This document shows positions 32,527-40,780 of a stretch of 64,000 nucleotides of DNA, one piece after another. This stretch comes from Bacteroidales bacterium (GTDB taxonomy: Bacteria; Bacteroidota; Bacteroidia; Bacteroidales; Lentimicrobiaceae). The notes below the pieces were generated by a model. The model made no database searches, was not told where the DNA came from, and was given only the letters and a program-made list of their open reading frames with translations. The DNA lies in assembly GCA_016709025.1 (NCBI GenBank), contig JADJEQ010000001.1:1-64000 (forward strand). Direction: 5' to 3'. Every line of letters begins with the position of its first letter. Within the stretch, counting starts at the first letter, position 1. A program made the translations under genes and the position numbers.

Positions 32527-33228
32527 ATGAAACAGAAAACATACCGGCATATTTTTTTTGATCTGGATAAGACCTTATGGGACTTTGAAACCAATTCCAT
32601 TGAAACTTTCAGGGAGATTTTCATCAAACACAAACTTGCAGACCGTGGGGTCCATTCTTTTGATGAATTCCTGAATATCTACAACAGGCACAATCACATA
32701 TTATGGGAGTTTTACCGCCAGGGTGAGATTGTTAAGGAAGTGCTGAATATCCGTCGCTTTTCTCAGACCCTGCATGAATTTGGTATCACTGACAACCTAT
32801 TGAGCAGCAATATCGCTGAAGACTATGTAAATCTCAGCCCCACCAAGACGAATCTTTTCCCTCACACCATTGCTATCCTTGAATATCTCAGCAAAAAATA
32901 CACCTTGCATATAATTACCAATGGGTTTGAGGAAGTACAGTACCGCAAGCTTAATTTCTCCGGATTGAAGATGTATTTCACCGAAATTATCACATCAGAA
33001 GATGCCGGATCGAAGAAACCCGAACGCCATATTTTCGACTATGCCCTGAAGCGGTCGGGTGCGCTGCCGGAGGTGAGCCTGATGATAGGCGATGATGAGG
33101 AAGTTGATATCCTCGGTGCGATTGAAGTGGGTATGGATCAGGTATTGGTGGATTATAACAGGGAGTTTCTTACAACCAGGGCTACTTACCGGATTGAAAG
33201 CCTGGATGAGCTGTACGGAATTATTTAA
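32527..33228 (+). CDS. yjjG: YjjG-type HAD-superfamily phosphatase
   Basis: 233 aa from MKQKTYRHIFFDLDKTLWDF. HAD motif I is FFDLDKTLW (nucleophile Asp, with D-x-D), motif II is IITNGF (Thr), motif III Lys is in SKKPERHIFDYAL, and motif IV is MIGDDEEVDILGA. The N-terminal FDLDKTLWDFETNS and the alpha-helical cap at ~20-90 match the YjjG/TIGR02254 nucleotidase group, which dephosphorylates (modified) nucleoside monophosphates. Start chosen because a promoter element lies inside the longer frame. Confidence 0.87.
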   Translation: MKQKTYRHIFFDLDKTLWDFETNSIETFREIFIKHKLADRGVHSFDEFLNIYNRHNHILWEFYRQGEIVKEVLNIRRFSQTLHEFGITDNLLSSNIAEDYVNLSPTKTNLFPHTIAILEYLSKKYTLHIITNGFEEVQYRKLNFSGLKMYFTEIITSEDAGSKKPERHIFDYALKRSGALPEVSLMIGDDEEVDILGAIEVGMDQVLVDYNREFLTTRATYRIESLDELYGII

Positions 33229-33345
33229 TCCCTGATCATAAAAATTAAGGGCCAGATGATTTTCACATTTACCATCAAATCAATTCAAGGACCTGCTGTC
33301 TAACAAATAAATTGTCGATAATTGTTTCTGCCGAAAAGAAATTGT

Positions 33346-33375
33346 AAAAAAAAAGCTGCCTCTCGGGCAGCTTTT
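33346..33375 (-). terminator. Intrinsic terminator after the Cys-rich gene
   Basis: Minus strand: AAAAGCTGCC-C-GAGA-GGCAGCTTTT stem followed by a T run (plus-strand A run 33346-33354). About 20 bp beyond the restored stop codon at 33396. Confidence 0.85.
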
Positions 33376-33382
33376 AATTGTC

Positions 33383-33697
33383 TTACAGTAATTGCTTACT
33401 TTTTATCAGATGCAGGAACCGGTTTTGCGGGTTCGGTCTTGCACCTTTGCTGCAGCAGGATTTTGCTTTTTCACCTGAGCAAGGAGTTGCACAACCTGCT
33501 TTTGCTCCATCAGTTTTGGTAGAACAGTTTGATTTTGCTTCTTTGCTATCAGTAGCGCAGGCAGCCTTGTCTGATTTCTCAGTTGCAACTTTTTCGGTTG
33601 TGGTTTTGGCTTTAGGTGCGTTCTGTGCGGAAACACTGGCAAGGGTAAAGGCAAATACAAGTGCCATTACCGAAAAAATCATTGAAATTCTTTTCAT
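33383..33697 (-). CDS. Secreted Cys-rich small protein, 3' end frameshifted
   Basis: As read: 104 aa with signal peptide ~1-24 (MKRISMIFSVMALVFAF, ASVSA-Q). Then Lys/Thr/Ala-rich spacer and cysteines in a loose array (AACATDSKEAKSNCSTKTDG, AGCATPCSG, KSCCSKG), possibly for metal binding or redox. The tail RPNPQNRFLHLIKSKQLL is unlike the rest. If one A is added to the GCAAG at ~33440 the frame becomes GAKTEPAKPVPASDKK and stops at 33396, in keeping with the Lys/Pro/Ala-rich composition and just before the terminator. That ending is far more credible. Function unknown. Confidence 0.7.
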   Translation of the reverse strand: MKRISMIFSVMALVFAFTLASVSAQNAPKAKTTTEKVATEKSDKAACATDSKEAKSNCSTKTDGAKAGCATPCSGEKAKSCCSKGARPNPQNRFLHLIKSKQLL

Positions 33698-33783
33698 GAG
33701 GCTAAGATTAGGATTAGTGCTACAAATGTAGTGACTCGTGCAGAAAGGTGCAACTTTAAAAGTGTTAATGATATGTTAATATT

Positions 33784-34437
33784 TCAGAGCTCAGCGATCA
33801 CCGTTTTTTTACCTGTCACCTTCTGCCCAAGGCTTACTTTTACTTTCGATCCAAGAGGAAGGAATAGATCAACTCTTGATCCGAATTTGATAAAACCTAT
33901 TTCATCACCCTGCCTTACCATGTTACCTTCACGTGCGTAACAAACTATACGTCTGGCCATTGCACCGGCAATTTGCCTTATGAGAACCTGGATACCTGCC
34001 TCATTTTCCACGACAATGGTAGTCCGTTCATTTTCTGTAGATGATTTAGGATGCCATGCTACAAGGTACTTTCCGGGATGATATTTCATGTATTTAACAA
34101 TGCCACTTACCGGTGACCAGTTAACATGCACATTGTTAGGTGACATGAAAACCGAAACCTGTATCTTCTTTTCATTAAAGAATTCCGGTTCATTCACTTC
34201 TTCCAGCGCAACCACTTCTCCATCTGCTGAGCAGATGATCAGTTTGTCATCCGGGGCAAGAGTCCGTTTTGGGAGCCTGAAGAATCTAACCACCCAGAAA
34301 AAAGCCAGTCCCAGCAGTATCCATACTAAATAATGCAGCAATAAAGGCATGGCTATCAATCCACTGAGAGGGGATAAAATTCCCAAAACAATAAATGAAA
34401 CAAGTATGATGATATACCCTTCTTTGTGAATTCCCAT
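33784..34437 (-). CDS. psd: Phosphatidylserine decarboxylase (short, archaeal/Bacteroidota type)
   Basis: 217 aa. Converts phosphatidylserine to phosphatidylethanolamine. N-terminal membrane segments (~8-45), then ICSADGEVVALEEVNEPEFF and VFMSPNNVHVNWSPVSGIVK, with the H-x-N-W region of the family. The self-cleavage Gly-Ser that makes the pyruvoyl cofactor is in IGFIKFGSRVDLFLPLGSKV (~residue 188-189). Last gene of the long operon after cdsA, so two phospholipid steps are co-transcribed. Confidence 0.93.
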   Translation of the reverse strand: MGIHKEGYIIILVSFIVLGILSPLSGLIAMPLLLHYLVWILLGLAFFWVVRFFRLPKRTLAPDDKLIICSADGEVVALEEVNEPEFFNEKKIQVSVFMSPNNVHVNWSPVSGIVKYMKYHPGKYLVAWHPKSSTENERTTIVVENEAGIQVLIRQIAGAMARRIVCYAREGNMVRQGDEIGFIKFGSRVDLFLPLGSKVKVSLGQKVTGKKTVIAEL

Positions 34438-34509
34438 ATCCTGAATTTCTGTTTTTACTTAAAAGCATCCAATACTGAATCAAATCAGCAAATTGGATTG
34501 TCATCAGTA

Positions 34510-35328
34510 TTATCTCAAGAAGTAAATTAAGAAGTAAACGGGAGGTGCAGCAAGAAGAACTGCATCGAAACGGTCGAGAATGCCTCCATGTCCCGGCAGG
34601 ATACTTCCTGAGTCTTTTACTCCTGTACTTCTCTTAAGCATTGATTCTACAAGATCGCCAAAAGTACCAAAAACTATGATTAAAAGAGCAATGAGCAACC
34701 ATTCAGAAACCAAAAACTCGGTAAATGATGCTGAAATCATATAAGCAGTAAGTAATCCGGCAAGGCTCCCGCCAAAAAAACCTTCCCACGATTTTTTCGG
34801 ACTGATCCGCTCTATCATATGATGTCGGCCAAACAATGATCCTACAATATAAGCTCCTGAATCGTAGATCCACAAGATGAGAAAGAACCCAAGCAGTGCA
34901 CCGCTTTGTTGCCATCCGGGACTGTCGGTATGACCGAAAAAACCGCTTAGTAATGCAAGCGGAAGGATTATCCACAGAATACCAAGAAGACTGGCTGCAA
35001 CATTCAGAAAAGGTGAAGTCGATTTTCTGAAAAGTTCAACAATTAAAAGCAGCGGCAGGATTAAAAAATTAACCAGCAGCAAATCACTGCCAGCGATCCC
35101 GAATTCCCACAAAACAATGGTAGTATAGAAAACTGTAGCCAGAATTAAGCCGGACAACCTGTGCACATAAATCTTATTCATTCTTAAAATCTTTGCAAAC
35201 TCAACAAAGCCTGCAAGGGAAACTATCAGAAAAAGTGCTGCAAAAGCCCAATAACTTAAAAGGACAGAGCCAATTATACAAATCACGAAAAGCACCCCTG
35301 TGATGGTTCGGGTCGTAAAATTATTCAA
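34510..35328 (-). CDS. cdsA: Phosphatidate cytidylyltransferase
   Basis: 272 aa, about eight membrane helices. Makes CDP-diacylglycerol from phosphatidic acid and CTP. The C-terminal signature is present: SMLKRSTGVKDSGSILPGHG followed by GILDRFDAVLLAAP (the S-x-x-K-R-x4-K-D-x5-P-G-H-G-G-x2-D-R-x-D pattern). Earlier DSGAYIVGSLFGRHHM and ISPKKSWEGFFGG also fit. Overlaps the DUF2007 gene by 8 bp, so coupled; psd follows 72 bp later. Confidence 0.95.
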   Translation of the reverse strand: MNNFTTRTITGVLFVICIIGSVLLSYWAFAALFLIVSLAGFVEFAKILRMNKIYVHRLSGLILATVFYTTIVLWEFGIAGSDLLLVNFLILPLLLIVELFRKSTSPFLNVAASLLGILWIILPLALLSGFFGHTDSPGWQQSGALLGFFLILWIYDSGAYIVGSLFGRHHMIERISPKKSWEGFFGGSLAGLLTAYMISASFTEFLVSEWLLIALLIIVFGTFGDLVESMLKRSTGVKDSGSILPGHGGILDRFDAVLLAAPPVYFLIYFLR

Positions 35329-35527
35329 GGTTTCCGGTTGGTTTAATTATTTGATTGGCAATAAAAGCATCTTCAAATCTCACATAAAGCTCAATTTCGC
35401 CGAAAAGATAAACAGAATCCTGTTTATTGACTACAATAGCATCAATCTGGCTTTCTTCCAATATCGCCCGCATCATTTCTGTTTCATGCAGGTGTGCTGA
35501 AGAAAATATACAAGTCCAGCCTTCCAT
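35321..35527 (-). CDS. DUF2007 small protein
   Basis: 68 aa, full length for this family. WTCIFSSAHLHETEMMRAIL, EESQIDAIVVNKQDSVY and GEIELYVRFEDAFIANQII match the ferredoxin-like fold annotated as DUF2007 (putative signal-transducing domain). Role unknown. Sits between LUD (16-bp gap) and cdsA (8-bp overlap) in the ftsH operon; this position recurs in Bacteroidota. Confidence 0.85.
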   Translation of the reverse strand: MEGWTCIFSSAHLHETEMMRAILEESQIDAIVVNKQDSVYLFGEIELYVRFEDAFIANQIIKPTGNLE

Positions 35528-35543
35528 TACGCCATTTGTTTAT

Positions 35544-36227
35544 TTATTTGATATCGTCGGCCAGAAAAACATATACCTCTTTCGGCCCATGCGCACCCAT
35601 CACAAGGGTCTTTTCAATATCAGCAGTTCTGCTGGGTCCGGTAACCATGGTAACCATTGAGGGCATTTTCCCGGCATATTTTTCCCTGATGCCGGCCAAC
35701 GCAAATTTAATATCCGGGACGATCTGGGAGGTAAACGCGATAACCACATGAACTTCGGGAAAAGAATACAATCTCCGGCCGGAGAATTGCTGGGATGACA
35801 TCATAATACTTCCCAATCTGGCGATCAGGTACTCACATGATGTCACCGACACCTTCATCGATTCAATTCCCTGATTTACCCGCTTAACAGGTATTCCGGC
35901 ATGATTCAGCAAGCCCATCAGCGACTCTTCATTGCACCATGCTTCAGTCCAGTTATTCTGTTTAAAAACAGCCTTCACTTTAACCAGCATATCAGGAGCT
36001 GAATCGCAGAAAATAAATTTGCCTCCGACCTTCGAAAACTCCACGGCAAAATTAATGTCGCTGTCCTCGGGCATGGATTGATAAACATCGGTATCAAATT
36101 CAACTTCCGGGAAAGGGTTCTCAGAGGTTTCAATAAGCGCATGCCTGATATTCTTGAGCACCTTTTCACGAGTGGTGCTTTCCCGGATATGCTCAGGCCT
36201 GGAAACAAGCTTATTGCGGGTTCTCAT
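35544..36227 (-). CDS. LUD-domain protein (LutC/YkgG-like)
   Basis: 227 aa. The C-terminal half carries the LUD core: SCEYLIARLGSIMMSS, VHVVIAFTSQIVPDIKFAL, then TGPSRTADIEKTLVMGAHGP and KEVYVFLADD. In lactate utilisation the LUD protein LutC works with LutA and LutB; neither is present here, so lactate oxidation is not supported by context. Its start lies 17 bp inside the end of ftsH, so it is translated in the FtsH operon. A conserved but unexplained neighbour of ftsH in Bacteroidota. Confidence 0.85.
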   Translation of the reverse strand: MRTRNKLVSRPEHIRESTTREKVLKNIRHALIETSENPFPEVEFDTDVYQSMPEDSDINFAVEFSKVGGKFIFCDSAPDMLVKVKAVFKQNNWTEAWCNEESLMGLLNHAGIPVKRVNQGIESMKVSVTSCEYLIARLGSIMMSSQQFSGRRLYSFPEVHVVIAFTSQIVPDIKFALAGIREKYAGKMPSMVTMVTGPSRTADIEKTLVMGAHGPKEVYVFLADDIK

Positions 36228-38280
36228 CAGCTATTCCGGTTACTGGTTCGGATTCAGTGACAACCTCAGGAATTTTTTCATCAATTTTAGCTTCGGGAGA
36301 TTCAGAACCGATAGCTTCTGCTCCATTCGTTTCATTCGACGACTCAATAAGAAGATGCTCATCGAAGGGCCGTTTGCCAAAAATATTCTCCAGGTCTTCC
36401 CTGAAAATTACTTCCTTTTTAAGCAGAATTTCTGCAAGTTTATCAAGCTTATCCCTGTTTTCTGTAAGAATCTTTTTTGCTCTCTCGTAAGCCAGTTCAA
36501 TCATTTTCTTAATTTCAGTATCGATTACCAGGGAAGTAGCTTCACTGTATGGTTTACTGAATGAATACTCCTGTTGGCCTGTTGAATCGTAATAACTGAC
36601 ATTACCAACCTCTTTATTGAGGCCATAATAAACAACCATTGCATAAGCCTGCTTGGTAACTTTCTCCAGATCGTTGAGTGCCCCGGTTGATACTTTACCA
36701 AAAACAATCTCCTCAGATGCCCTGCCTGCCAGAGTAGCTGTCAACTCATCAAACATTTGCTCATAGGTAGTTATTTGCCGCTCTTCGGGCAAATACCAGG
36801 CTGCACCCAGTGCTTTACCCCTGGGCACAATGGTAACTTTTACCAATGGATGGGCATATTCAAGTAACCAACTCGAAGCAGCATGGCCGGCTTCATGAAA
36901 GGCGATTACTTTTTTCTCCTGAGGTGAAATAATCTTATTTCTCTTTTCCAATCCACCGACAATACGGTCAATGGCATCAATAAAATCCTGTTTTCCAATT
37001 TCGGACTTATTGCGACGGGCAGCGATAAGTGCCGATTCATTGCAAACATTTGCAATATCGGCACCCGAAAATCCGGGCGTTTGTTTCGCGAGAAAATCAG
37101 AATCCACGCTCAGATCGGTCTTCAAAGGTTTCATGTGTACCTTAAAGATGGCCTTACGTTCTTCCAGATCGGGCAACTCAACCAATATCTGCCTGTCGAA
37201 GCGGCCTGCCCTGAGTAAAGCCCGGTCAAGAATGTCGGCACGGTTGGTGGCTGCAAGGATAATCACTCCTGCATTGGTTGCAAAACCGTCCATTTCAGTA
37301 AGTAATTGATTGAGGGTATTTTCCCGTTCATCGTTGGCTCCGGTAATCTGGTTTCTTCCCCTGGCACGTCCAATGGCATCAATTTCATCAATAAAAATAA
37401 TACATGGTGACTTTTCCTTCGCCTGTTTAAACAGGTCGCGAACCCTTGATGCTCCAACACCGACAAACATCTCAACAAAATCTGAACCTGAAAGTGAGAA
37501 AAAGGGCACTTTCGCCTCACCGGCCACTGCTTTTGCAAGCAGGGTCTTACCGGTTCCCGGAGGGCCTACAAGCAAAGCCCCTTTAGGGATTTTTCCTCCC
37601 AGTGTAGTATACTTTTTAGGGTTCTTCAGGAAATCAACAATTTCCATGATCTCAACCTTGGCTTCTTCGAGTCCGGCAACATCTGAAAAATTAACATTCA
37701 CATTGGTATCCTTATCGAAAAGCTGGGCTTTTGATTTGCCAATATTGAAGATCTGGCCACCACCGCCGGAACCCCGGCTCATCATGCGCATGATAAAAAA
37801 CCAGGCACCTACTAAAAGAGCCACCGGAAGAATCCAGGAAAGCGCATCACCCCATACATTTCTGCGTGTAAGGTTTTCGATGTATATAGGTTTCTCAACC
37901 CCTTGCTGCAGTTCGGCAAAATCCTTTTCAAAGGTTTCTACAGAACCAATGGCGTAGGTATACTGTGGGCGGCTGCCACCGAAACCATCATTTGGTTTAA
38001 CATCTTTAAACCTCGGAAGATTAAATTTCTCCTTCTTAATGTAAATCTCAGCAAACTCTTTGTTTACAAGAACAAGTCTGCTAATATCCTGGTTCTCAAC
38101 CATCGATTTAACTTCACCCCAACCGATTGATTTGGGTGAATCGCCCCAACTGTTCATAAACTGAAGGCCAATGATCAGTGCAGCAAGTAAAGCGTATATC
38201 CACAGGTAGTTGAATTTTGGTTTGCCTGTTTTAGGCTTACCAAATCCGTTTTCAGGTTTTTTATCGTTTGTTTCGTCCAT
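36211..38280 (-). CDS. ftsH: ATP-dependent zinc metalloprotease FtsH
   Basis: 689 aa. Membrane-bound AAA+ protease that degrades membrane and regulatory proteins. Two membrane helices (~25-42 and ~145-165). Walker A GPPGTGKT, Walker B IIFIDEIDAIG, the second region of homology (ILAATNRADILDRALLRAGR) and the zinc site HEAGH are all visible, with the distal Glu/Asp region after. The C-terminal extension (~630-689) is acidic and Glu/Ser-rich, as in other Bacteroidota FtsH. Follows rsfS by 8 bp and overlaps the LUD gene; drives the operon leading to cdsA and psd. Confidence 0.96.
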   Translation of the reverse strand: MDETNDKKPENGFGKPKTGKPKFNYLWIYALLAALIIGLQFMNSWGDSPKSIGWGEVKSMVENQDISRLVLVNKEFAEIYIKKEKFNLPRFKDVKPNDGFGGSRPQYTYAIGSVETFEKDFAELQQGVEKPIYIENLTRRNVWGDALSWILPVALLVGAWFFIMRMMSRGSGGGGQIFNIGKSKAQLFDKDTNVNVNFSDVAGLEEAKVEIMEIVDFLKNPKKYTTLGGKIPKGALLVGPPGTGKTLLAKAVAGEAKVPFFSLSGSDFVEMFVGVGASRVRDLFKQAKEKSPCIIFIDEIDAIGRARGRNQITGANDERENTLNQLLTEMDGFATNAGVIILAATNRADILDRALLRAGRFDRQILVELPDLEERKAIFKVHMKPLKTDLSVDSDFLAKQTPGFSGADIANVCNESALIAARRNKSEIGKQDFIDAIDRIVGGLEKRNKIISPQEKKVIAFHEAGHAASSWLLEYAHPLVKVTIVPRGKALGAAWYLPEERQITTYEQMFDELTATLAGRASEEIVFGKVSTGALNDLEKVTKQAYAMVVYYGLNKEVGNVSYYDSTGQQEYSFSKPYSEATSLVIDTEIKKMIELAYERAKKILTENRDKLDKLAEILLKKEVIFREDLENIFGKRPFDEHLLIESSNETNGAEAIGSESPEAKIDEKIPEVVTESEPVTGIADENPQ

Positions 38281-38288
38281 AACTTTTT

Positions 38289-38708
38289 TCAGGCTTCAGC
38301 CGATGTATTTTTCTTAGTAAGTTTTTTCACAGGAGCAGGCGGCAAACACTTCTTCAATTCAGCATCAGCCCACAGATCCTCCAATTTGTAAAATTTCCGG
38401 CTGGGCTCCTGGAATATATGAACCACTACGTCAAAATAATCCAGTAATATCCATTCGGCATTTTCAAACCCTTCTTTTTTCCAGACATTAAATCCAACTG
38501 CCTTTTTTACCTCCATTTGCACCGAATCAGCTATCGCCTCAACCTGGGCACGGGATTTTCCATGACAAATCACGAAGAAATCAGCGATGGAATTTTTAAT
38601 CTTTCGCAAATCTATCTGAACTACATCCTCACCCAACTTTTCAAACATTCCATGTACTATGATAGAGGCTAACATTTCCGATGCTGATTTTTCTTTTTTT
38701 GCGGCCAT
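38289..38708 (-). CDS. rsfS: Ribosomal silencing factor RsfS
   Basis: 139 aa from the ATG at 38708 (MAAKKEKSAS). Binds uL14 on the large subunit and blocks subunit joining in stress. Family core: LGEDVVQIDLRKIKNSIADF, FVICHGKSRAQVEAIADSVQ, then WILLDYFDVVVHIFQEPSRK (the D-Y-x-D-V-V-V-H-I-F motif). A longer frame starts at 38780, but a TAnnTTTG promoter lies at 38730-38737, inside it, supporting the shorter start. First gene of the rsfS-ftsH-LUD-DUF2007-cdsA-psd operon. Confidence 0.94.
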   Translation of the reverse strand: MAAKKEKSASEMLASIIVHGMFEKLGEDVVQIDLRKIKNSIADFFVICHGKSRAQVEAIADSVQMEVKKAVGFNVWKKEGFENAEWILLDYFDVVVHIFQEPSRKFYKLEDLWADAELKKCLPPAPVKKLTKKNTSAEA

Positions 38709-38729
38709 AGGCTGTTTATTATATTTTTG

Positions 38730-38737
38730 CAAAGTTA
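38730..38737 (-). promoter_or_regulatory. Promoter element (TAACTTTG) of the rsfS-ftsH operon
   Basis: Exact minus-strand TAnnTTTG, 21 bp before the rsfS start. It also decides the rsfS start. Confidence 0.6.
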
Positions 38738-38881
38738 ACGAATAAAATTCTAAAAATCTGTAGCCGGCAGACACCGGCATTCAGAAAGAAAGGATCATCT
38801 GTTGGATTTTTTTTTGCGTAGTACGTTAATCAACAATTGTACCGTACAATTCCTGTCAGTATCCACTAACCCTGAAACAAT

Positions 38882-39631
38882 ATGCCTTTTAGTCAAGCTG
38901 AACTGATACTGCTTCAATCCACAGAATCAACAAACCAATTCGTGTTGAATCTGATAAAAACCAGGCCATTGGGTGAAGGCTCAATTGTTTACACCCAATC
39001 CCAAACCCAGGGAAAAGGTCAGGGAAACAACCGTTGGGAAAGTGAGCCCGGAAAGAACCTTACAGCGACGATTGTTTTATACCCTGATTTTCTTAAACCA
39101 GAACACCAGTTTATGCTTACCAAGGTGGTTTCCATGTCGGTTTGCTCGTTGCTTGACAATTATAGCCTTCCAGCCAGAGCTATGATCAAATGGCCCAATG
39201 ATATTTACGTAAACCATAACAAAATTGCGGGAATCCTTATCAACAATGAAATCTCCGGGAACACAATTTCCATGACCATAGCAGGATTGGGACTTAATAT
39301 TAACCAGGAATCATTTAGTAAAAATGCGCCCGGTGCCATTTCACTTAAAATGCTCACAGGAAATGAATTTGACCTCAATATGATACTGACAGAATGGCAT
39401 AGTAACATGGAGCAATGGTATAAGAAACTTATGGATGCGGATTTCAATTCGTTGGATGCAGCATACCTTGAAAGACTATATTGCCTGAATCAACCAGCAG
39501 AATACATCATCAGGGGCGAAAAAATGGAGGCTACAATTCTTGGATTGGCGGAATACGGCATGCTGTTGCTCAATGATAACAATGGCAGACAATTCAAATG
39601 CGGATTACAGGAAGTTGTATTTGTAAGGTAG
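38882..39631 (+). CDS. birA: Biotin--[acetyl-CoA-carboxylase] ligase
   Basis: 249 aa, catalytic type without an N-terminal DNA-binding domain. Activates biotin to biotinyl-AMP and attaches it to carboxylase carriers. STESTNQFVLNLIKTRP and VYTQSQTQGKGQGNNRWESE (the GRGRxGR-like loop, here GKGQGNNRW) form the active site. MIKWPNDIYVNHNKIAGILI is the KWPNDI/KxxGIL signature, and GLGLNINQ follows. C-terminal SH3-like cap at ~200-249. Divergent from rsfS across 173 bp. Confidence 0.95.
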   Translation: MPFSQAELILLQSTESTNQFVLNLIKTRPLGEGSIVYTQSQTQGKGQGNNRWESEPGKNLTATIVLYPDFLKPEHQFMLTKVVSMSVCSLLDNYSLPARAMIKWPNDIYVNHNKIAGILINNEISGNTISMTIAGLGLNINQESFSKNAPGAISLKMLTGNEFDLNMILTEWHSNMEQWYKKLMDADFNSLDAAYLERLYCLNQPAEYIIRGEKMEATILGLAEYGMLLLNDNNGRQFKCGLQEVVFVR

Positions 39632-39684
39632 AAGGGAATAACTGAAGTGAATTGAAGAGGAATCGGGTGAACCGCTTACAGAAA

Positions 39685-40098
39685 TCAGACATCTCCGGAT
39701 TCACAGATCTCTTTGAGTTTCTCAGCCAGAATATTGATAAAATTTCCAAGTGGCTTCGAAGCCAGCATCATCATCATGGGGTTGAGATCGGCATTCAGCT
39801 CGAGACGTGCGTCGCATGATTGATCATCAACTTTGGTGATAAAACATTGTAAATCAAACTGGAACGGCACTTTACCATCTGCCTGGATAAAAATATGATT
39901 GTCAGGAGTTTTCGACTTAAACCTCATCCCGAGGGTTGCCATATTCTGTATGTTGAAACTGCAACTCTCACCATCTGACCGCCAATCGGTTACTTGTGGA
40001 GGCATTAATTTTTGAAAATTATTAAAATCGGATAAAAATCCAAATACAAAACTATCAGCACGCTGAATCGTTACCTGCTCGCTTTTGAATGTTGCCAT
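39685..40098 (-). CDS. SRPBCC/START-like hydrophobic-ligand-binding domain protein
   Basis: 137 aa, single domain. ADSFVFGFLSDFNNFQKLMP is the typical N-terminal strand-helix, and the C-terminal long helix PLGNFINILAEKLKEICES closes the pocket. Lacks a signal peptide. Lies 6 bp after pyrE; a conserved pyrE partner in Bacteroidota whose role is not known. Confidence 0.8.
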   Translation of the reverse strand: MATFKSEQVTIQRADSFVFGFLSDFNNFQKLMPPQVTDWRSDGESCSFNIQNMATLGMRFKSKTPDNHIFIQADGKVPFQFDLQCFITKVDDQSCDARLELNADLNPMMMMLASKPLGNFINILAEKLKEICESGDV

Positions 40099-40104
40099 AA
40101 ATAT

Positions 40105-40746
40105 CTATTTCCCCCAGGCTTCAGGATTTTCACGCCATAGAATCAATGATTGCTTATCAGATTCCTTGATGTAATTTTTCTCCTGGGCAAGGCTGATCAA
40201 ACTGTTATAATCGGTAAGGGTCCGAAGGCTGCAATTTTCTTTTTTAAAGTTTTCTATTGCTGATTCAAGGCCATACGTAAAAATTGCGACCATGCCCTTT
40301 ACATTACAGCCTGCTTCGCGCAGGGCGGCAACTGCAGCAAGACTGCTTTGACCTGTTGAAATAAGATCTTCGATCACAACAACCGACTGTCCTGATTCAA
40401 CCACTCCTTCAATCTGATTGGTTAGCCCATGGTCTTTTTTGGAAGAGCGGACATAGGCGAACGGAAGCCCAAGTTCCTGGGCAACAAGCGCACCTATGGC
40501 AATAGCTCCGGTTGCAACACCTGCAATCAGATCAATAGATCCATATTCTTCACTGATCAACCTGGCAAATTCCTGCCTTATAAATGTGCGTACCTTAGGG
40601 TAAGCCAGAATTTTTCTGTTATCGCAGTAGATCGGTGAAATAATCCCTGAACTCCAGGTGAATGGATGCTGATTATCTAATTTTATTGCCTTTATTTGCA
40701 ACAAAAATTCCGCTGTATCCAGTGCGACTGATTCATTTTTACTCAT
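40105..40746 (-). CDS. pyrE: Orotate phosphoribosyltransferase
   Basis: 213 aa from the ATG at 40746 (MSKNESVALD). Converts orotate and PRPP to OMP in pyrimidine synthesis. Key regions: PFTWSSGIISPIYCDNRKIL, IAGVATGAIAIGALVAQELG, YVRSSKKDHGLTNQIEG (the catalytic K-x-H-G loop) and the PRPP motif VVVIEDLISTGQSS. A TTTG-18-TACATTTG promoter ends only 4 bp before this ATG, implying a very short or absent leader. The SRPBCC gene follows 6 bp after the stop. Confidence 0.95.
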   Translation of the reverse strand: MSKNESVALDTAEFLLQIKAIKLDNQHPFTWSSGIISPIYCDNRKILAYPKVRTFIRQEFARLISEEYGSIDLIAGVATGAIAIGALVAQELGLPFAYVRSSKKDHGLTNQIEGVVESGQSVVVIEDLISTGQSSLAAVAALREAGCNVKGMVAIFTYGLESAIENFKKENCSLRTLTDYNSLISLAQEKNYIKESDKQSLILWRENPEAWGK

Positions 40747-40750
40747 GCTG

Positions 40751-40780
40751 CAAATGTACGAAGTTTTTATAAACGACAAA
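40751..40780 (-). promoter_or_regulatory. pyrE promoter adjoining the start codon
   Basis: Minus strand: TTTG (40780-40777), 18-bp spacer, TACATTTG (40758-40751), then 4 bp and ATG. Placement overlaps the first codons of the divergent NUDIX gene. Confidence 0.65.

Noticed and set aside
37310..37957. 215-codon frame antisense to ftsH
   Set aside because: Mirror of a conserved gene; no own features.
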